This document shows positions 27,221-35,284 of a stretch of DNA of 53,033 nucleotides, one piece after another; position 1 is the stretch's first letter; the number at the start of each line of letters is the position of its first letter. The stretch spans positions 1 through 53,033 of the forward strand of contig JAOTXX010000021.1 of the NCBI GenBank assembly GCA_029862185.1, written 5' to 3'. The stretch comes from Myxococcales bacterium (GTDB lineage Bacteria; Myxococcota_A; Polyangia; Polyangiales; Houyiibacteriaceae). A model generated the notes under the pieces. It was not told where the DNA came from. It saw nothing but the letters and a program-made list of their open reading frames with translations, and searched no databases. The translations under genes and the position numbers were made by a program.

Positions 27221-28432
27221 TCAAGGCCGCAGCAGCCCGTGCCAGATCGGGAGGCCATCCGCCGGTGCGTCGAGGGCGGGCGTTTGCATCGAGCCGAGGA
27301 TGCATGCGTACGCGCTGAGCACTCGGCTCTCGCGCAGGCGAGCTCGGACTTCGGAGATCGATGCCAGGTCGGCGCCGATGCACTTCAGCGTGGCGCCCAT
27401 CGGTTCGATCGCGCCAAAGGCCTCGTCGATCGTACGAACCGGCACGATCGACACGTTTCGATAGCCGGGGCTCCATCGAACCGCCTGCGCCGAGCGAATT
27501 GCGAGCCCATAGCTCTTGCCTCGAATCAGGGTTCCTTCGACCTCGGCGACACCGCGCCACTGCGTCTGTTCGGCGCCGACCGACGCGGGCAGTGGGCCCC
27601 GAGGCAAGGTCTGACTCATCGGGTCGAGCCCTTCTTCAGCCAGACGAACGGCGAAATCCCTCGCCGATCGTTCGGTGGCAGCCTCGATGAAGACCAGCTG
27701 CGGGGAGAGGCATCCGCGTTGGTCGTAGGCGCAGATGTCGAGTGACAGATTGGCCATGGTATCGCTCCGCTGTGCATCGCCCAGCGCAACGGTATTACAG
27801 TACGCCACACTCACACCGTGCCCGTGAGGGATGAGCGAAGCATGGCCGACGCGCGACGCCATCGCGCCAACAGTCTCGTCGCTGCCGTAGACCGAAACCG
27901 CCTCGGCGCGTTCGACGAGGGCGGTTTCGCAACCAGCATCGCCTCCCGGGAACGCCACGATATCGATAGCCGCACCCAAGGTGGCGTTGGTTCGTCGCAG
28001 GGCGTCCCTCAACATCGTCGGAAACGTGATTTCCTTCGAGGAAGCTTTGACGAGCACTGAAACGCCCAGCAGTAGTGGAACGACGATGCTTCGCACCGAA
28101 GCGGTGAACACATTGCCTGCAAGCACGACGGCCAGCATCGTGATTGGCCCAGACGACTGCCCGCCTTCGAGACTCGCTTTCCGAGCGAGGGCGAGCAGGG
28201 TGTCCTGTCGAATGGTGTCGAGCGTCGTGTCGCTCGCCCAGTCGACCATTGGCGTAGTCAAGCCTGTCGCTTCGGACAGTTCTGGGCCCGCCTGCCGGGC
28301 ATGCAGCTTCAAAGTCACGGCCGCTTCGGCAAGCCAGGCCGCCCGGTCGTCGGTGCTCGCTGCGCGCAGGGCGTGGACTGCGTTCAGAACGGCGGTGGCA
28401 CGACCCCGAATCGTGGCTGCGTCGTCGGTCAA
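27221..28432 (-). CDS. luxC: Acyl-CoA / acyl-protein reductase, LuxC-like
   Basis: The 403-residue product is an aldehyde-dehydrogenase-type reductase that makes a fatty aldehyde from an acyl thioester with NADPH. Cys241 in DQRGCLSPQLVF is the expected active-site cysteine; the Rossmann-like AVVLAGNVFTASVRSIVVPL and IVAFPGGD match LuxC. It starts with TTG at 28432, overlapping the luxE stop in TTGA, so it is translationally coupled. It is the last gene of a three-gene operon with LuxE and an aminotransferase. No luxA or luxB is nearby. The symbol denotes family similarity, not bioluminescence. Confidence 0.88.
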   Translation of the reverse strand: MTDDAATIRGRATAVLNAVHALRAASTDDRAAWLAEAAVTLKLHARQAGPELSEATGLTTPMVDWASDTTLDTIRQDTLLALARKASLEGGQSSGPITMLAVVLAGNVFTASVRSIVVPLLLGVSVLVKASSKEITFPTMLRDALRRTNATLGAAIDIVAFPGGDAGCETALVERAEAVSVYGSDETVGAMASRVGHASLIPHGHGVSVAYCNTVALGDAQRSDTMANLSLDICAYDQRGCLSPQLVFIEAATERSARDFAVRLAEEGLDPMSQTLPRGPLPASVGAEQTQWRGVAEVEGTLIRGKSYGLAIRSAQAVRWSPGYRNVSIVPVRTIDEAFGAIEPMGATLKCIGADLASISEVRARLRESRVLSAYACILGSMQTPALDAPADGLPIWHGLLRP

Positions 28433-29493
28433 CGCGCCCCCAGGGCTTGGTCCGCGGCGAGCGAACAGCCACGCGGTGTCGCACCCGGGGCCCGTCCGAG
28501 CACGACGATCCCGTCCCCGACACGCTGCGCCAAGTCCGCGGTTTGAATGCAGCAAACCGAATCCAAGTTTGCGGTGTCGTCGATTCGGAGGATGCCGACC
28601 GTGTCTCCTTCGACTGGCCGAAGGGTGTCCGGGTCGACCGGCGTTGCACGCACCCAAGGCGGAACCCAGAGCCTCCGAGGTCCTGCCGGGCCGTGAATGG
28701 CTTCGCGCAAGGCCGTCTCGTAAAGCTGCGAGCTGAGCTCTGTCGCTCCAAACTCGTTGATGATCCAGGGAGCGGAGATGCCGTACCGATCGCTGATCGC
28801 CTCGAGCAGGACTTCGGAATCCACTTCACGGGAGCGCCCCTTGTAGCCGCCGGTTTGCATGACTCGGCTCCCGGGGGCGAGCTCGAAGCGCCGTTGGCCG
28901 AGACCGTCCTCGGCATGGACGAAGGCAAACGAGGTGCCGAGCAAGGCGATCGGTTCGCGCGCAGCCTCCGCGCGGCCGAGCGCGTCCGTCAGCAGGTCGA
29001 GGTCCAGCTCTCCTTGGCGCCAGGCCCAGATACATTCGGCCCCAAACCATTCCGCAAATCGAGTCAGCATGTATTCGAGGGAAGAGTCCGGCGCTTCCTT
29101 CTCGTGCGGAGCCAGCATCAGCAGTCGGATCTGGTCGACGTCCGGAAAGAGCATTCGGCGCGCCGCCGCACGGGCGGCGAGGTCATACAAGCTCAGGTCC
29201 TCATACGCATGGACGCTTCGCTCGGACGAGGTGGTGCCCGAGCTCAGGAACACGCGAACGTCCTGTTCTTTCGTGTGGGCTGCAACCCGTCGAAACCGAA
29301 AGACGTCGGTTGGAAGCGCAGGAGGCCAGTCACCCTGGCGTTGCAATCGGCTGTACCCCGGGATGCGGCTCGCCTGCCATGTCGCGAGGTCTTCGATCAG
29401 CGCATCCCGATGCTTGGGATCGACTTCCCCGCCTCTCTCGAAGCGTACTATCATCGCTTCGATGCGGCTCTTGAGGTCGCTGCGGCGGCTCAT
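28429..29493 (-). CDS. luxE: Acyl-protein synthetase, LuxE-like
   Basis: The 354-residue protein belongs to the ANL-related LuxE family, which activates a fatty acid with ATP and holds it as a thioester for LuxC. LSSGTTSSERSVHAYEDLSL is the phosphate-binding motif, and PRGCSLAADQ near the C terminus carries Cys343, the position of the acylated cysteine in LuxE. It starts with ATG at 29493, inside the aminotransferase stop (ATGA), and overlaps luxC at the other end. Together with LuxC it should form a fatty-acid reductase. Confidence 0.88.
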   Translation of the reverse strand: MSRRSDLKSRIEAMIVRFERGGEVDPKHRDALIEDLATWQASRIPGYSRLQRQGDWPPALPTDVFRFRRVAAHTKEQDVRVFLSSGTTSSERSVHAYEDLSLYDLAARAAARRMLFPDVDQIRLLMLAPHEKEAPDSSLEYMLTRFAEWFGAECIWAWRQGELDLDLLTDALGRAEAAREPIALLGTSFAFVHAEDGLGQRRFELAPGSRVMQTGGYKGRSREVDSEVLLEAISDRYGISAPWIINEFGATELSSQLYETALREAIHGPAGPRRLWVPPWVRATPVDPDTLRPVEGDTVGILRIDDTANLDSVCCIQTADLAQRVGDGIVVLGRAPGATPRGCSLAADQALGAR

Positions 29494-30803
29494 CGGCCCC
29501 CTAGCGAAGCTCGCAGCGACGCGACGAAGCCCTCGAGCTGTTCGTCGTTCACAGTGACCGGCGGGGTCAGCTGAATCACGTCGGCCTCTGCGCCTGCCGG
29601 AAGCACGAGGTAGCCGCGTTCGAGGAGCGAGCGACTGACGCGCAAGGCCTGCATGCTGCCCTCCAATTGCAGTCCGAGCATCATGCCTGCCTGGCGTACT
29701 CCGGTCACCGACGGGAGTCGCTCGGCGCGCAGCATCGTAGCGAACGTCTTACCTCGATCGACGGCTCGTTGGGCAAGCTCGTCGCGTTCGATCAACTCGA
29801 TGGTGGCAAGCGCGGCTGCGGAGCCCAATGGGTCCCCGAAAAAAGTACCCGTATGAATCGCCTCGCGGTCCGGGTCGCCCCAGGCGCGCATGACGTCCTC
29901 ACGCCCGATGCATGCGCTGACGGGCAGTCCACCACCCAGCGCCTTGCCTGCGCAAACCAGATCTGGAATGAGGCCTTCGTCGACCGACCTCCACCAGGCG
30001 CCGCAGCGGCCGACGCCGGTGAGAATCTCATCAACGATGAGCAGGGCGCCGTTCTTCTTGCACGCTTGGCCGAGTGCTTCGAGAAAGCCCAGCGGCGGAA
30101 AGCGAACGCCGGCGCGCCCCTGAATCGGCTCGACGATGACGGCGCCAATGCGGCTCCAGTCTTTGGGTAGCGTTTTGAGTGCTGCTTCTACACCGAGATC
30201 GGGGCTGGGCCATGCGGCGAAGTGCACGTCGGACTGCAGTTGCGCCAAGAACGGTTCGCGAAAGCGCTTGGCGAAACCGGACACCGCGAGCGGACCGTAG
30301 TTGAGCCCGTGGTAGCTCCCTTCAAACGCGACCACGCCGGTCTTTGCGGTCGCCATCACCGCTGTCTTGAGCGCCGCAGTGACAGCATCCGCACCGCTGA
30401 GCGAAAGCATGGCCCGCGCTTTCGGCCAAGGAGCTCGCGTACAGAGCTTTTCGAGCAGTTGGATCTTTACATCGGACGGGTGCAGGTCGCCCAGTGCGTG
30501 CAGAAGTCGATCCGCCTGCCGTTTGACGGCTTCGACGACCTCGGGATGACGATGCCCCACGAACGCCACCCCAAATCCCGAGGTGAAGTCGACGTATCGA
30601 TTGCCGTCGGAATCGATCACGTTCGCGCCCTGCGCTTGGACCCAGACGATCGGATCATGACTTGCACCGGTGAGCTCTGCGCGTCGTTTGCGCCGAGTCG
30701 TCAGCGCAGGGCACTCACTGGCCGCGAGGCGTTCTACCCACGATCGACCTGCGGCCGATGGGATTGGGTGTCGAATCGATGGGAGTGCGTTACCGAGCTG
30801 CAC
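29490..30803 (-). CDS. Class III PLP-dependent aminotransferase
   Basis: The 437-residue protein has the class III fold: DFTSGFGVAFVGHRHPEVVE at the start of the core, FEGSYHGL, Asp258-Glu259 (IVDEILTGVGR) and the PLP lysine Lys287 in CAGKALGGGLPVSA. Family members use omega-amino acids, amines, ornithine or glutamate semialdehyde. It starts with GTG at 30803. The gene is first in an operon with LuxE and LuxC, with overlapping stop and start codons, which suggests that an aldehyde formed by LuxC or its precursor is aminated. That is an inference. Confidence 0.88.
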   Translation of the reverse strand: MQLGNALPSIRHPIPSAAGRSWVERLAASECPALTTRRKRRAELTGASHDPIVWVQAQGANVIDSDGNRYVDFTSGFGVAFVGHRHPEVVEAVKRQADRLLHALGDLHPSDVKIQLLEKLCTRAPWPKARAMLSLSGADAVTAALKTAVMATAKTGVVAFEGSYHGLNYGPLAVSGFAKRFREPFLAQLQSDVHFAAWPSPDLGVEAALKTLPKDWSRIGAVIVEPIQGRAGVRFPPLGFLEALGQACKKNGALLIVDEILTGVGRCGAWWRSVDEGLIPDLVCAGKALGGGLPVSACIGREDVMRAWGDPDREAIHTGTFFGDPLGSAAALATIELIERDELAQRAVDRGKTFATMLRAERLPSVTGVRQAGMMLGLQLEGSMQALRVSRSLLERGYLVLPAGAEADVIQLTPPVTVNDEQLEGFVASLRASLGGR

Positions 30804-30868
30804 GCGGCTGTCTTAGCACGGCACCCGTGGCGGCGGTTGGGCCCGCCTCGACGGTCCCGCACGATCCC

Positions 30869-32320
30869 CTATCGGCCAAACGGTTTCGGCTTCCAGGGAT
30901 AGAAGACGAAACCTCGCTCACGCGCTTTGCGGAGCATGTCGTGGCCGTCGATCAGCAACACGTCGATTTCCATCTCGTGCTTCTGGCCGGTCTCGATGAG
31001 CTCCTTGATGATCGCCGTCAAGTTGTCGCGGTAGTTGTCGGTGATCCGTAGGCCGATGGCCGGAGTCGAGCCGCCGCCTTTGCGGGCGACCTCGCAATAC
31101 GAGGCCCACTCGATCTCGAAAAAGCCCCGCAAGACATCGGCCATGGCTTTGAGCCAGTCTTCGTTCGGTGCGTCCCGGAGCTCCACCAGCCTGATTCCGT
31201 CTCCGATCGACGGCACCGGGATGCGTGCGCGGTCTGCCGTGGGTGGCTTCCCGTCGGGCTCCGTGCGCTCCCCCGGAGGTACTGTCGATGCCTTGGCTTG
31301 GGGTGTCACAGGTGGCGGCACGACCGGTGGGATCGGGGGTAAATTCAGTTTCTGGGGCTCCAGCGAGGTTAGGACCTGAGCGGCTGGCGCGGTCGGCAAG
31401 TCAGAGTTGAGCTTTGGGGCGCTGGCGCTCAACGGATGCTCCGAGCCACCTTCCTTTGCGTCCCCGGACGTGACGATCATCGAAGAGGTGATCGGCACGG
31501 ACTGCCGTCCAGCCGTCGGGGCGATGCTCGCCGCGCCATAGGTTCCGCCTTCACCGGGCTGAGCCGAATCCGCCCGCACCTCTTTGATGTTTGCACCGGG
31601 CGGCTCGCTCTTAGCCTTGTGTGCTGGGCGTGAGCTCTTACGCGTCGTCGGCGGCGCTTTGTCTTTCTTCGGCGCCGCTTGGCTGGGCTTCAGCGCTGCG
31701 CGCGGCTGGGTCGGAGGCTCGCTGTCGTATGGAATCGAATGCGGCTGCGTAGGCAGCTCACTCAGGCGCTCGATCTTCTCGACCTGGCCGGGCGCCATGC
31801 TGTACACGGTCGAGATCTGCTCGGCGGGCGGAGGGAACGAGCTTTGTGCCGCAGGCTTTGAAGGCTTCTCCGAGCTCGGAGGAGGAGGTCGCGACGTACG
31901 GAACGGACCGGTACTGTCCATCTCGCGAAGGATCGACTTGAGCTCGTCACGCTCGTACTCCAGGGAGTGCGCCGTGCCGATGTCGATCACGACGAAGGCA
32001 TACTCGCGCGTCCATGCATGGCGCAGGATGTCTCCGCCAATCGCGCGGTGGGTCGCTACCGTCCCATCTTTCTCCAGCCAATCGAACTGCTTCGCTGCGC
32101 TTTTGAGCTCGGTCTCGCAGCTGAACACTGCGAGGGCCTCTTCACCCGCCGCGTTGATCAGGGTTCGGAACCCCTCGGCGCGCGGTTCCCAGGTTGCCAA
32201 CCAAACCGGTCTCAGCGAAAGCGCCTCGAGGGCTTCGGACTTCGGCCCCGGACCTTTCGAACCCGCGCTCAGCAGAATGCGAAACGCATCGCTGCCACGA
32301 TCATCTAGTGGGCTCTCCAT
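30869..32320 (-). CDS. SseB-like protein with long Pro/Ser-rich linker
   Basis: The 483-residue product starts MESPLDDRGSDAFRILLSAG. The N-terminal ~110 residues (PVWLATWEPRAEGFRTLINA, ALAVFSCETELKSAAKQFDW) and the C-terminal ~120 residues (GIRLVELRDA, ERGFVFYPWKPKPFGR) each resemble half of the SseB family. About 230 residues between them are low complexity, rich in Pro, Ser, Lys and Ala. SseB proteins enhance serine or sulphur enzymes in E. coli, but the family role is unclear. There is no signal peptide. The gene lies 65 bases upstream of the aminotransferase operon on the same strand. Confidence 0.75.
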   Translation of the reverse strand: MESPLDDRGSDAFRILLSAGSKGPGPKSEALEALSLRPVWLATWEPRAEGFRTLINAAGEEALAVFSCETELKSAAKQFDWLEKDGTVATHRAIGGDILRHAWTREYAFVVIDIGTAHSLEYERDELKSILREMDSTGPFRTSRPPPPSSEKPSKPAAQSSFPPPAEQISTVYSMAPGQVEKIERLSELPTQPHSIPYDSEPPTQPRAALKPSQAAPKKDKAPPTTRKSSRPAHKAKSEPPGANIKEVRADSAQPGEGGTYGAASIAPTAGRQSVPITSSMIVTSGDAKEGGSEHPLSASAPKLNSDLPTAPAAQVLTSLEPQKLNLPPIPPVVPPPVTPQAKASTVPPGERTEPDGKPPTADRARIPVPSIGDGIRLVELRDAPNEDWLKAMADVLRGFFEIEWASYCEVARKGGGSTPAIGLRITDNYRDNLTAIIKELIETGQKHEMEIDVLLIDGHDMLRKARERGFVFYPWKPKPFGR

Positions 32321-32387
32321 CCCGATCACACCATCCGTTTCACATTGTAATCGTGAACGCGGACCGGAACGCAAGTTTTTCAGACCC

Positions 32388-32415
32388 TTGACAGGTCTCT
32401 ATCCGCAGCTAGGCT
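32388..32415 (+). promoter_or_regulatory. Sigma70 promoter for tRNA-Phe
   Basis: A perfect -35 TTGACA (32388-32393) and a -10 TAGGCT (32410-32415) are spaced by 16 bases. The predicted start is about 10 bases before the tRNA at 32433. TAGGCT-like -10 boxes recur upstream of other genes in the window. Confidence 0.65.
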
Positions 32416-32432
32416 CCGCGCCTCATTTCCGG

Positions 32433-32505
32433 GCCCAGATAGCTCAGTTGGTAGAGCAGTGGACTGAAAATCCTCGTGTCCCTGGTTCGATTCCAGGTCT
32501 GGGCA
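32433..32505 (+). tRNA. tRNA-Phe (anticodon GAA)
   Basis: A complete 73-nt cloverleaf: acceptor GCCCAGA/TCTGGGC, D arm GCTC/GAGC, anticodon loop CTGAAAA with anticodon GAA at 32466-32468, T arm CCTGG/CCAGG with TTCGATT, and discriminator A. The terminal CCA is not encoded. The anticodon stem GTGGA/TCCTC contains a T-T mismatch at the second pair (positions 28-42). The next gene ends on the other strand 1 base away, so 3' processing must occur within very little sequence. Confidence 0.96.
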
Positions 32506-32506
32506 C

Positions 32507-34201
32507 CTAGGCCGGCCGGCGCCGACGCCTCATGAGAAGGACGAACAGCGCCAAGCTGGCCCAGGTGGCCGCGTGCGAACGAGGCGACACCACCCCACAT
32601 CCACACCCACTCGGTGAGGGCACCGTGGCGTTGTGCTCCGCAAGGGCTCGATTGATCGCCACCGAGTTGTCCTGCACGACGGTTCCCGGCCCACTCGTCG
32701 TCAGCGACAGGACCAGCGCATTGGCGGGCGGTGCATCTTCATCCCCCACCAGGAAGGGCCAGGAGGCGCCCGGGTTTAGACGCACGACGCGGCCGTCCTC
32801 GAGCTCGAAACGAGACGGCGCCTCCCAAATATAGACGCTTCGGTGACACTCGATCACCCGACGCGCCGTGTGGATGTTCGAGATGTCTGGCAGGTCCGGG
32901 TTGAAGTCGAACAAGGGATCGAGGTCCATTTCGGGCGCCGACAGGGTGGTATAAAAGCGGGTCACGTAGGGGCGCGAAAGCACGAGGTCCTGCGTGGCGA
33001 TCATGGGCTCGACGACTTCTTCCCCGAGGGCGTCGACGAAGGCCTGCTTGTCCAGGCCGTCAACGGCCGCGGGGTTGCAAGCGGGGCACCTCAAGAACTC
33101 ATCGACGTCGACTCCGTCAGGAAGAAAGCGACCGACCAGCGCTCGGTAGCCATCCCAGCCGAGGAATCGGTTACTGCTCTCCGAGACCAGCTCGGATGCA
33201 GAGAGAACCTCCACGCTCATCCGGAGCGCCTCCCAATCGGCTCTCTCGAAATCGAAGATCAGAATGCCTTCATAGTCCAAGCTCGGACCCGCGCGCTCCG
33301 ACACGAATCCCTGACCGCCGGCTTCGTTCGCCGCCGCGATCACGACCTGATTGTAGTTCCCTGCGCCGTTGAGCCAGTTGATGAGCGCCTGGTTGAGCTC
33401 GAGCCCTTTGTAGTTGACCGGAACCGCCCGGCTCTCGCCCAGCACCCAGACCATCACGCCCATGTCGTCGTTTGCGGCGACGGCGGTCGGGCGGATCGGA
33501 ATCATCGGTTGATCGGATTCGTAGGTGATCCAAACCGGGCGAATGGTGCCGGTGTCATTCCCTTTGGTGAGCCGGAACGCGAGCAGGTTCATCGCGTCTT
33601 GGAGGTACTCGCCGAGCAGGTTGGCGATGTCGTTCGGATCGCCGCCCGGTGGCACCACGTCGTACCCTTCCAAGGTCAACCATTCGACCGCGACGTCGCC
33701 GATCTTCTCCGAGCTCGCCTTCGGCTCGATGACGACGTAGTCGTAGGGGCCAACCGTGCCGGATGCGAGCACGTTGACGCCGCCGTTGCCACCGGCTCCG
33801 CCGGAGCCGCCGGTGCCTCCTTGTGGCGAGCCGCTTGATGCGGAGTCGTTGCCTCGATTTTGCTTACACCGGCCTTGAACTTCCGTGGTGAACGTGTACT
33901 GGGGGTTGCTCGCTTGCTGGAGCCGGGCGAATGCCAGATCCGACGATACTTTCACCTCCGGAATACCGGGCACAGGGAGCACCCAGGCGAACTCCTCCGA
34001 CGGACCTTCGTATTGGATCTGAACGACCGCGGTCACCGTCTGGTCGGCGTTCTTCGAGAAGATGATGCGTTCGGCCGCCTGGTTGACCGGCGCGGAGGCG
34101 GAGCAAAAAAGCCCGCCACAGGCTTGTGCGGGCTTGGGCTGGGCAATCAGGGCAAGCACCAGGGCTGAGCCAAGACCAAGGAGAAGGTGAATTCGAGACA
34201 T
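32507..34201 (-). CDS. DUF2330 protein with MYXO-CTERM-like anchor
   Basis: The 564-residue protein begins MSRIHLLLGLGSALVLALIA; the signal peptide is followed by ACGGLFC, the conserved start of DUF2330 proteins. AVVQIQYEGPSEEFAWVLPVPG and KPAQACGGLFC support the family. An extra low-complexity stretch (GGTGGSGGAGGNGG) lies near residue 130. The C terminus has GCGCG, a hydrophobic helix and RRRRRPA, a MYXO-CTERM-like sorting tail, so the protein is likely processed and displayed at the cell surface. Start choice is 34201 because AAAAGG lies about 9 bases upstream; an ATG at 34210 has the Shine-Dalgarno adjacent to it. Confidence 0.85.
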   Translation of the reverse strand: MSRIHLLLGLGSALVLALIAQPKPAQACGGLFCSASAPVNQAAERIIFSKNADQTVTAVVQIQYEGPSEEFAWVLPVPGIPEVKVSSDLAFARLQQASNPQYTFTTEVQGRCKQNRGNDSASSGSPQGGTGGSGGAGGNGGVNVLASGTVGPYDYVVIEPKASSEKIGDVAVEWLTLEGYDVVPPGGDPNDIANLLGEYLQDAMNLLAFRLTKGNDTGTIRPVWITYESDQPMIPIRPTAVAANDDMGVMVWVLGESRAVPVNYKGLELNQALINWLNGAGNYNQVVIAAANEAGGQGFVSERAGPSLDYEGILIFDFERADWEALRMSVEVLSASELVSESSNRFLGWDGYRALVGRFLPDGVDVDEFLRCPACNPAAVDGLDKQAFVDALGEEVVEPMIATQDLVLSRPYVTRFYTTLSAPEMDLDPLFDFNPDLPDISNIHTARRVIECHRSVYIWEAPSRFELEDGRVVRLNPGASWPFLVGDEDAPPANALVLSLTTSGPGTVVQDNSVAINRALAEHNATVPSPSGCGCGVVSPRSHAATWASLALFVLLMRRRRRPA

Positions 34202-34286
34202 TTTTGTCATCCTTTTGACGCGCTGGGCGCAGGTTGGCACGGTGGAAGCAGGTTCACCCTTGGGATGAGCAAGCGCCGTGCCAATA

Positions 34287-35186
34287 CTAGCGGCCGACGG
34301 TCGTCGCGGTGTTGGCTCGGGGCACATCCGCGCCGTTGCGAAGCCCCAAGTAGAGCGCGGCCAAGAGCAGAGTCGCCAGGGGCGCGCCGAACAGAAGACC
34401 GATGCCGCAGAACATGGCCGAGCCCGCGAAGATTAGCATCGCGAGCACGCCGACGCCGATGATGCGCCAACGTTTGCCGCGTGCGATTCGCCAGGAGTAG
34501 ATGATTGCCTCGATGGGGCCGGCGTCGTCGTTGAACGCAAGCTCCGCTTGAATGAATGTGATGCCAGTGAGTATGTAGACGTAGAGCGGCAGGAGCAGCA
34601 GGCTCGCCAATGCGAAGGGCCTCCCCGCGTCGTCCATGATCTCGCTCATCGGCGTCTCGAGATCGACCGGGCCGACGAAAACCAACCAGACGATTACGAC
34701 GATGGGAAGAATGATCAGGGCGATTCCCACGAACACCACGAGCGTCTGAACGACGTACTTCCCGATCTTCGAGAGTTGGCTGAACAAAGTCCCCACGGTG
34801 GTTCTCTGCCCGTGAAGACCCCGCATCGCCATCGCCCAAAGCCCGAGCGTGAAGACTCCCGAGATCACCAGTTGGACCAGGGACAGAACGACTTGCACGA
34901 CGACGTCTACGGCGGCGAACATCGCGCTCGTGTCCGGCCCTGATTTCTGGAACGCGCTGACCAGCCCCCAGCCCAAGCCCAGCGCAAATGGGACGCCCAT
35001 TCCAATGAGCCAATACAGAAGCATGGCAAGCACCCAGCTGCCGAGGTCCCTCGACCACGCTTCGGAGGCGCGAGAAAGCAGATCGGTGAGTGCGACCCGG
35101 TCCCGGCTCAGGTTGAAACCGAGCTTGACCGGTTGCGGTTCGACGGGGCCGGGCGTGGGTCCCGCTGGCTCATTCGGAGGTTCCAT
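34287..35186 (-). CDS. Polytopic membrane protein, function unknown
   Basis: The 299-residue product starts MEPPNEPAGPTPGPVEP. A proline-rich cytosolic N terminus is followed by six or so long hydrophobic helices (for example VLAMLLYWLIGMGVPFALGL, VVFVGIALIILPIVVIVWLV, IIGVGVLAMLIFAGSAMF). The last loops are basic (WRIARGKRWR). The arrangement resembles DUF975-type inner-membrane proteins, which have no established role. An ATG at 35204 gives six extra residues. Confidence 0.7.
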   Translation of the reverse strand: MEPPNEPAGPTPGPVEPQPVKLGFNLSRDRVALTDLLSRASEAWSRDLGSWVLAMLLYWLIGMGVPFALGLGWGLVSAFQKSGPDTSAMFAAVDVVVQVVLSLVQLVISGVFTLGLWAMAMRGLHGQRTTVGTLFSQLSKIGKYVVQTLVVFVGIALIILPIVVIVWLVFVGPVDLETPMSEIMDDAGRPFALASLLLLPLYVYILTGITFIQAELAFNDDAGPIEAIIYSWRIARGKRWRIIGVGVLAMLIFAGSAMFCGIGLLFGAPLATLLLAALYLGLRNGADVPRANTATTVGR

Positions 35187-35248
35187 CGTTGGAATGATTA
35201 GCATCTGGCCGATCGGCTGCGAAGAAAGTCATCAACCTCGACCGCAGG

Positions 35249-35277
35249 TTCGACGGATCCGATTTCGGTGATAGGGT
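35249..35277 (+). promoter_or_regulatory. Promoter candidate for the 35285 gene
   Basis: TTCGAC (35249-35254) and TAGGGT (35272-35277) are 17 bases apart. The -10 box ends 7 bases before the ATG at 35285. Transcription would then start at or next to the start codon. No Shine-Dalgarno is present. Confidence 0.45.
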
Positions 35278-35284
35278 TAGCGCT

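Noticed and set aside
33780-33830. Gly/Thr-rich DNA as a tandem repeat locus
   Set aside because: These repeats encode the lipoprotein and surface-protein linkers (also near 35370-35420, 39065-39200 and 39790-39850) and reflect protein composition, not a separate element.
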